DNA of 64,000 nt from CAZEDM01 sp964511075 (GTDB lineage: Bacteria; Zixibacteria; MSB-5A5; RBG-16-43-9): assembly GCA_964511075.1 (NCBI GenBank), contig CAZEDM010000008.1, positions 62,001-126,000 of the forward strand, written 5' to 3'. The notes below the pieces were generated by a model that was not told the origin of the DNA, did not search any database, and saw only the letters and a program-made list of their open reading frames with translations. Made by a program: the position numbers and the translations under genes. This document shows positions 7,967 through 15,139 of this stretch, piece after piece (position 1 is the first letter of the stretch; every line of letters begins with the position of its first letter).

Positions 7967-8318
7967 ATAGCTTAGAGATCGTGATTAAAAGAGTGAAGAA
8001 TCTGCAAAGGAGTCCTTCATAAGAAGAAAATCCAGGTATTTCAGCAAAGGGAAGTATTTATCCTTCTCATATTTTCAGGAGATGTTGACGAGTTGACATA
8101 CGTGGGGAATAATTTTTGTTTTTCCAGTAAACAGTTCCAAGATGCTTTTGCATTGGAGACTTCGGGATCTGAATGAATTTGAGGAATCAATTTGTTACAA
8201 TCTTTGAAAATATAAGGAGAGTTTTTTCTTGACATCTTTGGTCTTGTTTACCATTCTATTGTAGGTTTTTAGATTAAGCATTTTTGAAAAGAGTGATTTC
8301 TGAAAAAGGGAAAGCCGA
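7967..8318. other. Intergenic region, no gene seen
   Basis: These 352 bases contain no credible coding frame. Two TTGACA hexamers (8093-8098 and 8229-8234) could be -35 elements for the next operon. Neither has a convincing -10 at the right distance; CATTCT at 8252 is the best for the second. The downstream gene begins at a GTG preceded by AAAGGGAAAG. Confidence 0.4.
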
Positions 8319-9632
8319 GTGAAGAAAAAGATATTTTTCCTGGGAACAGCAACCCTGATTATCTTAGGATTATTCGGATGCACTAAAAATAAATTTAAAC
8401 CTACCAGTTCACAGCCTATAGATATCCCCTACTATAATTCAGCTAATGATTCCTGTTTTGTCTGCCATAACGACCCATCTTTAAAAAAGACCATCGGAGC
8501 AGAGACGGTCCCGCTTTATGTTGACCGTGAGAGATTCGCCCGCTCCATTCACCGGGCTAATCGATGTCTGGATTGCCATACGGACATAGTTTTCTATAAA
8601 GGGCATTCCGAGGCGGTGAAGACCTATGGGGGCTGGGCAAATTTCAGCGCCGAGGATACCAGCCAGACCAGAAATTATCACACCAGCGCCTCCATCTCCT
8701 GTGGTAACTGTCATACAGATCAATCAGGTTTCTTCTCAAGTCAGCATTATCTGATCGAGGATATTAAGCAGTCTCGCCAGGAGACTCACGATGGTATGGA
8801 GATAGGCAAGGATTATGATGAGGCCAAGTGTGGTAAATGCCATCTTACCTGTGCCACCTGTCATTTTAAAGGTGAGAGAGTTCAACAGAATTTTGGAGAG
8901 ATAACTGATTATTGGAGTCAATTATTAACAGGCAATCAGGTTCCAGGAGCAGATGAGATGACCGACTGGTCGATCGACTGGACCACCAACATTGAATCGC
9001 ACGATTTTGCTAAAGCTGAGGATCTAGAAGGTTCGAATGATTTGTGCCGGGTATGTCACACAGGTTATTATACCCAGTACGGGGTCCGTGGATTCCCGAA
9101 CTCAGATACGCTGGTTCACGATATGATAACCAGCCAGGGGGTGGTGAAATATCCTCAATATGAGGAGTGGAGCTTTCTAAAAGGTGATATTAGTGTAATG
9201 ACAGGGGTTTCTTATTTAGATTCGATATATGCACGAATGGGAAATTCAGACCATTACTCTCGGAAATGCATCGACTGTCATGATAAAATTCATTCCTTAA
9301 CGCCCATCACTTGCTTGAAGTGTCATGCTGATAAGGTAATTCCGAAGGGCAGAGAGCATTCTGATGTGGGTTGTGAGGCTTGTCACGATGCTACGATGAA
9401 GCCGTTCAGAGTAAACTATTCAGTATTCCCCCGGGCTGACACCGTGAGAGCAGCAGCAATTAAAGATAATAAAGTCATAGATTGGCGCTCCCATATGATT
9501 GTTGATCCGAGGAATACGTTAGGAGTTCCTGATTTCTGTATCTATAAATGCCATAATCCGGTGGGGCAAGGTACGGTTGGTGCTCCCAAGAACTTTGAGA
9601 TAATGGAAATTCATGATCAAGATGATAAATGA
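8319..9632 (+). CDS. Outer-membrane lipoprotein multihaem cytochrome (9 CXXCH + 1 CX3CH)
   Basis: 437 residues from a GTG start at 8319, chosen because it immediately gives a lipoprotein signal (MKKKIFF ... LGLFGC, lipobox Cys at about residue 21). Nine CXXCH motifs are visible: CFVCH, CLDCH, CGNCH, CGKCH, CATCH, CRVCH, CIDCH, CLKCH and CEACH. A tenth, CIYKCH near the C-terminus, is a CX3CH variant, making it potentially decahaem. It is followed within 8 bases by a beta-barrel gene and then a 14-haem cytochrome gene. The arrangement matches the logic, though not the sequence, of MtrCAB or Geobacter porin-cytochrome conduits. It could face either the periplasm or the surface; the lipid anchor alone does not decide. 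Confidence 0.87.
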   Translation: MKKKIFFLGTATLIILGLFGCTKNKFKPTSSQPIDIPYYNSANDSCFVCHNDPSLKKTIGAETVPLYVDRERFARSIHRANRCLDCHTDIVFYKGHSEAVKTYGGWANFSAEDTSQTRNYHTSASISCGNCHTDQSGFFSSQHYLIEDIKQSRQETHDGMEIGKDYDEAKCGKCHLTCATCHFKGERVQQNFGEITDYWSQLLTGNQVPGADEMTDWSIDWTTNIESHDFAKAEDLEGSNDLCRVCHTGYYTQYGVRGFPNSDTLVHDMITSQGVVKYPQYEEWSFLKGDISVMTGVSYLDSIYARMGNSDHYSRKCIDCHDKIHSLTPITCLKCHADKVIPKGREHSDVGCEACHDATMKPFRVNYSVFPRADTVRAAAIKDNKVIDWRSHMIVDPRNTLGVPDFCIYKCHNPVGQGTVGAPKNFEIMEIHDQDDK

Positions 9633-9639
9633 GGAGAGA

Positions 9640-10863
9640 ATGAAGCGAAAGGTCATTTTAGTTCTAAGTTTATTGAGCCTCTTTATTTTCAAGAATGGTC
9701 AGGCTGTTGAGCTTAAAGCCAACATCTCCACCTGCTTTAACTCCTATCAGACTCAGGACCTTTATACTGAGGAGAAGACCTCTTACCTCAGAGCTTATCA
9801 GAGTTTCAGGTTTGATTTAACAGAATTGGGAACAAAAGACCTGTCCTTTCACACTTATTTTCGCTCCACTACAGATCTTCTCCATGAGAATTCCACTGAT
9901 CCCTCCACAAAAATTTATAACGCCTATCTCAACTGGAAAAATATCAAGAAGGTATTAGATTTAAGATTAGGCAGGCAGTTTCTGTATGCGGGAGTGGGGA
10001 ATGCGACTATGGACGGTTTGAGATTGGATCTCAAACCCAAGCAAAAGCTTCAGCTGACCGCATATGCGGGGTTTCAACTTCCCCGGTATAAATGGACCAA
10101 AATAGATACCTGGGAGAAAAGCCATATTTTCGGCGGCGAGATATCAACCACATATCTGAAAAATACCAGATTGGCTGTAAGCTATGTTCAGAAAGAAAGA
10201 GAGAAGGCTTTGGAGGAGCATTTGATCGGGATCAATGCCGCTCACCTTTATAAAAAACTTGATTTCTACAGCCAGTTTTATTATAACCTGGTTTACAAGA
10301 AAGTTCAGAACTTAACCTTGAGAGGAGCCTGCTCAAGGCTTTGGGATAAACTCTACCTCTCACTGGAATATCAATTCCGCAGACCCAGCATATACTCCAA
10401 CTCTATCTTCAGCGTTTTCAAACAGGAGAGTTATTCCATTTTCAGGTTCTCAGGCTCCTATCAGCTATTGAGAGATCTCAGATTCTCTTCGGAGTATGAT
10501 CTGACCCTCTACGAGTCGGATAACTCCGCTCGCACAAGACTGGGGATAGAATATGCCTTTATAGGTCTGGGAGTTAATTTCAGAAGAGGATACGGCGGGG
10601 AGAACAATGGGGTTTATGGGAAACTGGTGTATTCCCTTAAGAGGAATTTAATCTTGTCAGCCTGTGCTGATTACGGCAAGTACAAGCTGGATGAGGAACA
10701 GGAAAGCACAGACGAGTCGTTCATACTTTCCTCGAGACTGGAATGGGAGCCCTTGAGAAACTTCAGGTTTGCACTGGAGCTTCAGGATTTAAGGAATAAA
10801 GTCAAAAGCTACGACTTCAGATTCCAGGGAAGGGCAAGCTATAGATTCGGGCTTTCATTTTAA
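9640..10863 (+). CDS. Outer-membrane beta-barrel protein of a putative porin-cytochrome conduit
   Basis: 407 residues from ATG 9640, which has GAGGAG about 4 bases upstream. An earlier in-frame ATG at 9613 would overlap the previous gene and spoil the signal peptide. MKRKVILVLSLLSLF is followed by a typical cleavage region (KNGQA). The mature protein shows alternating hydrophobic/aromatic strands throughout (DLSFHTYFRSTTDL, LDFYSQFYYNLVY, YRFGLSF) and ends in Phe, the classic outer-membrane protein C-terminus. It has no CXXCH. The length allows roughly 16-20 strands. Lying between two multihaem cytochromes, it is best read as the sheath that lets haems cross the outer membrane. Sequence similarity to MtrB/PioB is not evident by eye. 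Confidence 0.8.
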   Translation: MKRKVILVLSLLSLFIFKNGQAVELKANISTCFNSYQTQDLYTEEKTSYLRAYQSFRFDLTELGTKDLSFHTYFRSTTDLLHENSTDPSTKIYNAYLNWKNIKKVLDLRLGRQFLYAGVGNATMDGLRLDLKPKQKLQLTAYAGFQLPRYKWTKIDTWEKSHIFGGEISTTYLKNTRLAVSYVQKEREKALEEHLIGINAAHLYKKLDFYSQFYYNLVYKKVQNLTLRGACSRLWDKLYLSLEYQFRRPSIYSNSIFSVFKQESYSIFRFSGSYQLLRDLRFSSEYDLTLYESDNSARTRLGIEYAFIGLGVNFRRGYGGENNGVYGKLVYSLKRNLILSACADYGKYKLDEEQESTDESFILSSRLEWEPLRNFRFALELQDLRNKVKSYDFRFQGRASYRFGLSF

Positions 10864-10909
10864 GATTCGGGGAAGGGATTTGTAGAACAGGACATAAAAA
10901 GGAAATGGG

Positions 10910-11962
10910 ATGAGATTTTCAGGCAGAGTTTTCATAGGAACACTTCTGACCATGGTGTTCAGCTGGATAATGTTCTCAGCGCTTTTCGCCAGCTTGGAGA
11001 TACCCAAAAGCGACATCATATTTTCGCATAAGAAACACTCAGACCAGCCCTGCACCAACTGCCACCCTCAGATAGAGGAGAGTGATAAAGCCGGCGATAA
11101 AAACCTTCCCTCTATGGATATCTGCACCGAATGCCATGATGGCGAGATGTTGCCGGGCGAATGTTCGGTCTGCCATAGAGATAAGGAGAACCCCCAGGCA
11201 CTGGTCAACCCCCAGAGGGATTTTATCTTCTCTCACCAGAAACATCTGCAGAGGAAAACAGAGTGTTCTTTCTGTCATGGTGACGTGAGCAATAAGGATA
11301 AGCTGGATTCCGGGAATATGCCGGATATGGGGAAATGCTACCAATGTCATGAGGGGTTCAAAGCACCAAATAACTGCGAGCTCTGTCATACGGAGATGAA
11401 TTTGAGAAAATATCACCCGGATGACTGGCAACACGCCCACCAATTTCAGGCGGAAATTAAAAAGGAGAAGTGCATCCAGTGTCACCAGAAGGAGGACCTC
11501 TGTCAGAAATGTCATCAGGGAGATAACCTGCTTCAAACCACTCATCCGCTGAACTATTATTATACTCACGGACTGGATGCCAAATCCAAAGAAAAGGATT
11601 GTCTGTCCTGTCATCTCACCAAGGAGTTCTGCGATAACTGTCATTCCCAAGAAGGTGGAAAACCTTTGAACCATTCTATCCCGGGCTGGGGTTTTTCTGG
11701 AAAACATGGAGAGTTTGCCAGAAAAGATATGGAATCATGCGCTTCCTGTCACGATACGGCTGACCCTATCTGCACCTGGTGTCACCAGGATAAGAATCCC
11801 GGCAGAGGGAATGACCATAATATCCACCCTGCGGGTTTTGCCTCCAGTTTGGATAAAGGACCCTGGCATGAGGACGAGGGGTATTTCTGCTACGAGTGTC
11901 ATACTAAAGGACTTAAAGCAGGAGAAGGGTTCTGCGGATATTGCCATGGAGACGGAGATTAA
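10910..11962 (+). CDS. Periplasmic 14-haem c-type cytochrome
   Basis: 350 residues with an N-terminal signal/anchor (about 6-28) and fourteen CXXCH motifs. The N-terminal part is an internal duplication. Residues about 35-90 (DIIFSHKKH ... CTNCH ... CTECH ... CSVCH) repeat as about 105-160 (DFIFSHQKH ... CSFCH ... CYQCH ... CELCH), each unit binding three haems as in cytochrome c7-like modules. The rest adds eight more motifs, ending CGYCH. It follows the beta-barrel gene by 46 bases, same strand, and is probably the periplasmic end of the outer-membrane conduit. The next gene has its own perfect promoter, so this gene likely closes the 8319-11962 operon. Confidence 0.9.
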   Translation: MRFSGRVFIGTLLTMVFSWIMFSALFASLEIPKSDIIFSHKKHSDQPCTNCHPQIEESDKAGDKNLPSMDICTECHDGEMLPGECSVCHRDKENPQALVNPQRDFIFSHQKHLQRKTECSFCHGDVSNKDKLDSGNMPDMGKCYQCHEGFKAPNNCELCHTEMNLRKYHPDDWQHAHQFQAEIKKEKCIQCHQKEDLCQKCHQGDNLLQTTHPLNYYYTHGLDAKSKEKDCLSCHLTKEFCDNCHSQEGGKPLNHSIPGWGFSGKHGEFARKDMESCASCHDTADPICTWCHQDKNPGRGNDHNIHPAGFASSLDKGPWHEDEGYFCYECHTKGLKAGEGFCGYCHGDGD

Positions 11963-11979
11963 CCCAGAAGTTTTTTCAC

Positions 11980-12008
11980 TTGACATAATCTCTTATTTTA
12001 GATATAAT
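11980..12008 (+). promoter_or_regulatory. Perfect-consensus sigma-70 promoter of the Rieske/cytochrome b operon
   Basis: TTGACA (11980-11985), a 17-base spacer, TATAAT (12003-12008): identical to the bacterial housekeeping consensus. Transcription should start near 12015, about 56 bases before the Rieske ATG. The strength suggests high expression limited by the repressor-type site just downstream. Confidence 0.85.
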
Positions 12009-12028
12009 CAGAACTAAAATTGTCTTTT

Positions 12029-12046
12029 TTGTGAAGAAAATAACAA
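12029..12046. promoter_or_regulatory. Rex-like operator upstream of the Rieske gene
   Basis: TTGTGAAGAAAATAACAA fits the Rex pattern TTGT(G/T)AA-N4-TT(A/C)ACAA with one mismatch. It lies about +15 to +32 from the predicted start of the consensus promoter, a place where a bound repressor would block elongation. Only one half matches a CRP site, so this copy argues for Rex over CRP. Confidence 0.5.
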
Positions 12047-12070
12047 GTATCACAAAAGAGAGATTGATTG

Positions 12071-12523
12071 ATGGCTGAAGAAGGCGAAAAGAAAATCTCC
12101 AGGCGGTCTTTTCTGGACCGTCTTATAGTCGGCTCTATGTTCGTATCTGCCTTAGCAGTGCTTGGCTCAGTTTTGACCTATATTTACCCGCCGAAGAAAG
12201 AGGGTGGGGCAGAAAGAGCAGAGAGGGTTGAGGTTGCCTCTTTAGCTGATCTACCTGTTGGCAAAGCCAAGCCGGTGGTATATCAGAACAAAAATGTCAT
12301 GGTGATGCACGTGCAGGCTGGGCTTTTTGCCGTGAGTATGAAATGCACTCACCTGGGGTGTATGGTGGAATGGGAGGAAGGTCCTCAGACCTTGAAATGT
12401 CCCTGCCATGCCGCCTTTTTCGACTATCAGGGAAAGGTGATCTCTGGCCCTGCACCCAAGCCCCTCCCCGCCTATAAGGTAGAGGTGGCAAATGATATCA
12501 TATACGTTACCGGATTAGCCTAA
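12071..12523 (+). CDS. Rieske [2Fe-2S] protein of a cytochrome bc-type complex
   Basis: 150 residues from ATG 12071; the TTG codon just before is ignored because the ATG has the better-spaced AGAGAG. The N-terminus holds a Tat-like signal-anchor (SRRSFLDR followed by a hydrophobic stretch to about residue 38). The cluster motifs are CTHLGC and CPCHAAFF, giving two Cys and two His ligands. SGPAPKPLPAY matches the Pro-loop region. The two cluster cysteines next to the histidines (second Cys of each motif) could form the usual disulphide. It opens an operon with split cytochrome b and a 9-haem cytochrome, so it should accept electrons from menaquinol at the Qo site and hand them to a multihaem protein rather than to cytochrome c1. 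Confidence 0.93.
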   Translation: MAEEGEKKISRRSFLDRLIVGSMFVSALAVLGSVLTYIYPPKKEGGAERAERVEVASLADLPVGKAKPVVYQNKNVMVMHVQAGLFAVSMKCTHLGCMVEWEEGPQTLKCPCHAAFFDYQGKVISGPAPKPLPAYKVEVANDIIYVTGLA

Positions 12524-12525
12524 GG

Positions 12526-13269
12526 ATGGATGAGAAGGGAAAAAAGATAGGTCCGAAACTCAAACGCTGGACTGAGGAGAGATTCAACCTCAGGCAGTTG
12601 GTGGGTGTTCTTTTAAATATATTCCCGGTGATCTATGGGGAATTAGATCAGAGATTAGACGTAAAAGAGGGGTTGCAAAAACTACTCAAGAAGCCGGTAC
12701 CCAAGGGGTTAAGCTTTCTGCATTGTTTCGGGGGAATGACCTTTCTTCTGTTTGTGATTCAGGTCTTTACCGGTATACTTTTAGCCATATATTATAAACC
12801 TTCAGCTGCAGATGCCTACACCAGCGTCAAATACATCACCGATACAGTGCCCCTGGGCTGGCTGATAAGGCAGATCCATGCCTGGGGTGCGAATCTGATG
12901 GTAATCACCATGTTCGTACATATGCTGAGGGTGTATTTTCATGGTGCCTTTAAAAATCCCAGGGAGCTGAACTGGATGGTGGGGACGGTTTTGTTTATAC
13001 TCACCTTAGCTTTTGGATTTACCGGCTATCTTCTTCCCTGGGATCAGAGGTCCTACTGGGGTACAACCATAGGGACTGAGGTAGCAGGCGGTGTTCCCTT
13101 TATCGGTAAATATCTTCTGATTATCCTGAGAGGCAGCCTCAACGTGACCGGTGATACTTTAACCCGGTTTTATTCTGTGCATGTCCTTATACTTCCCTGG
13201 GTGACAGCTCTTTTTCTGGCGCTTCATTTCGCCATGGTGAAAAGGCAGGGGGTTGCCAAACCTCTGTAA
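12526..13269 (+). CDS. Cytochrome b, N-terminal (b6-like) subunit
   Basis: 247 residues, 2 bases after the Rieske gene. Four transmembrane helices follow an N-terminal extension of about 60 residues. The haem-ligand histidines are in HAWGANLMVITMFVH (13 residues between) and SVHVLILPWVTALFLALH (14 residues between). The 14-residue gap in the second pair is typical of b6 rather than mitochondrial-type cytochrome b. GGMTF and GYLLPWDQRSYWGTTIGTEVAGGVP match the Qi-side and Qo-loop regions. The C-terminal half of cytochrome b is encoded separately by the next gene, as in b6f and Firmicute bc complexes. Confidence 0.94.
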   Translation: MDEKGKKIGPKLKRWTEERFNLRQLVGVLLNIFPVIYGELDQRLDVKEGLQKLLKKPVPKGLSFLHCFGGMTFLLFVIQVFTGILLAIYYKPSAADAYTSVKYITDTVPLGWLIRQIHAWGANLMVITMFVHMLRVYFHGAFKNPRELNWMVGTVLFILTLAFGFTGYLLPWDQRSYWGTTIGTEVAGGVPFIGKYLLIILRGSLNVTGDTLTRFYSVHVLILPWVTALFLALHFAMVKRQGVAKPL

Positions 13270-13306
13270 AAATAGTGAGAAGTTAAAGGGAATACGAAGG
13301 GATAAG

Positions 13307-13795
13307 ATGGAAGCAGAGAAAGAGAAGAAAAACAATGAGGGGATGGAAGAGGGAAAGCCTTTTTATCCTAATCATTTCCTGAAGGAAGTTATCGTAGCTT
13401 TCCTTCTTTTTGGGGTTCTCCTAAGCTTAGCTGTTTTTTTCCCCTTTCCTTTTCATGAGAAAGCTAATCCCTTTCAAACCCCTGAGGGGATCAAGCCGGA
13501 ATGGTATTTTCTGGCTGGGTATCAGATGTTGAAATATGTGCCTAAGGTGGTGGGGATTGTGGGGATAGGAATTGTGATGGTTATTCTTTTTATAGTTCCC
13601 TTCCTTGAAAGAAGTCCAGAACGTCATCCTTCGAAAAGGAGATTTGCCCGAGCGATTGGTGTGGTGGTGATAATTTTCGCTGTCCTCTTTTCACTCTTGG
13701 GCTATCTATCTGAATCGACTCAGACTGTTTTGGGAAAGAAATATCATTTCGATCTAAAAGGGGTTCCCTATAAAGTTGAGGAGCCAAAAAAATAG
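13307..13795 (+). CDS. Cytochrome b, C-terminal (subunit IV-like) with PEWY motif
   Basis: 162 residues from ATG 13307, preceded by GAAGGGA. An earlier ATG at 13253 overlaps the previous gene and adds only a polar leader. The key Qo-site motif PEWYFLAGYQML is at about 61-72 and is preceded by TPEGIK. Three hydrophobic segments follow the subunit IV plan: one before PEWY, one after it, and a last one ending near SLLGYLSES. With the upstream b6-like gene it rebuilds a full cytochrome b. The stop is directly followed by the ATG of a 9-haem cytochrome, so the two are made together. Confidence 0.9.
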   Translation: MEAEKEKKNNEGMEEGKPFYPNHFLKEVIVAFLLFGVLLSLAVFFPFPFHEKANPFQTPEGIKPEWYFLAGYQMLKYVPKVVGIVGIGIVMVILFIVPFLERSPERHPSKRRFARAIGVVVIIFAVLFSLLGYLSESTQTVLGKKYHFDLKGVPYKVEEPKK

Positions 13796-15052
13796 ATGAG
13801 AAGGGACATTTTTAGAAAAATCAGCCTGCTGGTAATAACCGTTTTTTTCTTCTATAGGCCTGTCCTTCCCCAGGACATTGAATCGTATTCCTGTATGGTC
13901 TGTCACGGTGAAAAGAAGGTGGAATATCTGAAGAGCATCCATTGGGAGAAGGAGATGTGGTGCGCTGATTGTCATGGTGGAGACCCTTCCAGCCTGGATC
14001 CAGAGGTTTCCATGTCAGCTAGGGCCGGGTTCAAGGGAAGGTTTACCAAAAAAGAGGTGGTTTACCTGTGCGGAAATTGTCACGCGGACAAAAAAAGGAT
14101 GAGACAATACGGGATATCCACTGATCAGTTAGATTATTACCGTACGAGTGAGCATGGAATAGCTCTTCTTAAAAAGAACGATCCGAGTGTGGCTGGATGC
14201 GTGGACTGCCATGGTAGCCACAGCATTACCTCCGTGAAAGACCCGGAGAACAAGGTTTTCCCCACTAATCTTCCCCAGACTTGCGCCATGTGCCATTCGG
14301 ACAAAAAACTCATGGAGAAATATGGTCTGCCTTACAATACCTTAGAGGAATATGTCTCAAGCGTTCACGGTAAGGCGCTTTTGGAGAAAAACGACAGGTC
14401 AGCTCCTACCTGTGCAGGTTGTCACAGTAGCCATGGTGCAGCTCCTCCTGGTGTTACAGAGATAGAGAATGTGTGCGGGAAATGCCATATCAATTCAGAG
14501 ACGAATTTCGCCAAGAGCCCACATCTGGAGGCTATGAGGAAGATGAATCTGTCACAGTGCGCCTCCTGCCACCAGCATCACTCTATTAAATATCCAGATA
14601 TATCCATGTTCGATCAGGTATGTTCAAATTGCCACGAGCCCGGATCAGGCGCCTATAAGAGAGGACAGCAGATAAAAGCTCTGATCCTGGAGGCACAGGA
14701 CCAGATACAGAAGGCAAAGGAGTTAATCCAGAAGGGCAAATCCAGGGGACTGGATGTCTCTCAGTTCGAGCCTGAATTGGAACAAGCCAATACCGCCATG
14801 TTGCAGGTTCTGCCAGTAACTCACAGTCTGGTCCTCTCTAAGGTCGAGGAGATAACCAGCAGCGCCAGAACCTTAGCCGGAGAGATATCCGCTTCCGTTC
14901 ACAACTATCTGGAATCATTACGCCTGAGAAAGGTGGGGTTAGGGATTGTCTGGCTTTTTATCTTTTTCGTGGTGGTGATATTGTATATAAAGGTGAAGAG
15001 GGCAGATAGTGAATTCGAATTAGCTCAGCAAAAAAATAAAGGAAAAGACTGA
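13796..15052 (+). CDS. Nine-haem membrane-anchored cytochrome c of the Rieske/cytochrome b complex
   Basis: 418 residues. A signal peptide (about 1-25) is followed by nine CXXCH motifs between about 33 and 285 (CMVCH, CADCH, CGNCH, CVDCH, CAMCH, CAGCH, CGKCH, CASCH, CSNCH). Repeated segments such as SEHGIALLKKNDPSVAGC and SVHGKALLEKNDRSAPTC show internal duplication. A helical, probably coiled-coil, stretch (about 295-375) leads to a C-terminal transmembrane helix (about 380-402). The gene abuts the cytochrome b C-terminal subunit with no gap, so it probably replaces cytochrome c1 as electron acceptor from Rieske, as multihaem proteins do in some anaerobes. A terminator follows. Confidence 0.88.
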   Translation: MRRDIFRKISLLVITVFFFYRPVLPQDIESYSCMVCHGEKKVEYLKSIHWEKEMWCADCHGGDPSSLDPEVSMSARAGFKGRFTKKEVVYLCGNCHADKKRMRQYGISTDQLDYYRTSEHGIALLKKNDPSVAGCVDCHGSHSITSVKDPENKVFPTNLPQTCAMCHSDKKLMEKYGLPYNTLEEYVSSVHGKALLEKNDRSAPTCAGCHSSHGAAPPGVTEIENVCGKCHINSETNFAKSPHLEAMRKMNLSQCASCHQHHSIKYPDISMFDQVCSNCHEPGSGAYKRGQQIKALILEAQDQIQKAKELIQKGKSRGLDVSQFEPELEQANTAMLQVLPVTHSLVLSKVEEITSSARTLAGEISASVHNYLESLRLRKVGLGIVWLFIFFVVVILYIKVKRADSEFELAQQKNKGKD

Positions 15053-15078
15053 GTTCTCAACAGAGGTGTCCATTTAGT

Positions 15079-15112
15079 AAAACCGATGCCTTTTCACCGA
15101 GGTGTCGGTTTT
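15079..15112 (+). terminator. Rho-independent terminator of the Rieske/cytochrome b operon
   Basis: AAAACCGATGCC (15079-15090) pairs with GGTGTCGGTTTT (15101-15112), a 12-base arm with one G-T wobble and one mismatch, loop of 10 bases, ending in a T-run. It separates the 9-haem gene from the 17-haem gene, though read-through is possible because no clear promoter was seen in the 27 bases that follow. Confidence 0.65.
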
Positions 15113-15139
15113 ATTCCGTTAGTTTAGAAGGGTGCGGAG

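Noticed and set aside
11039..11707. 222-residue frame antisense to the 14-haem cytochrome
   Set aside because: Same artefact of cysteine/histidine codons on the other strand; the product has no recognisable domain.
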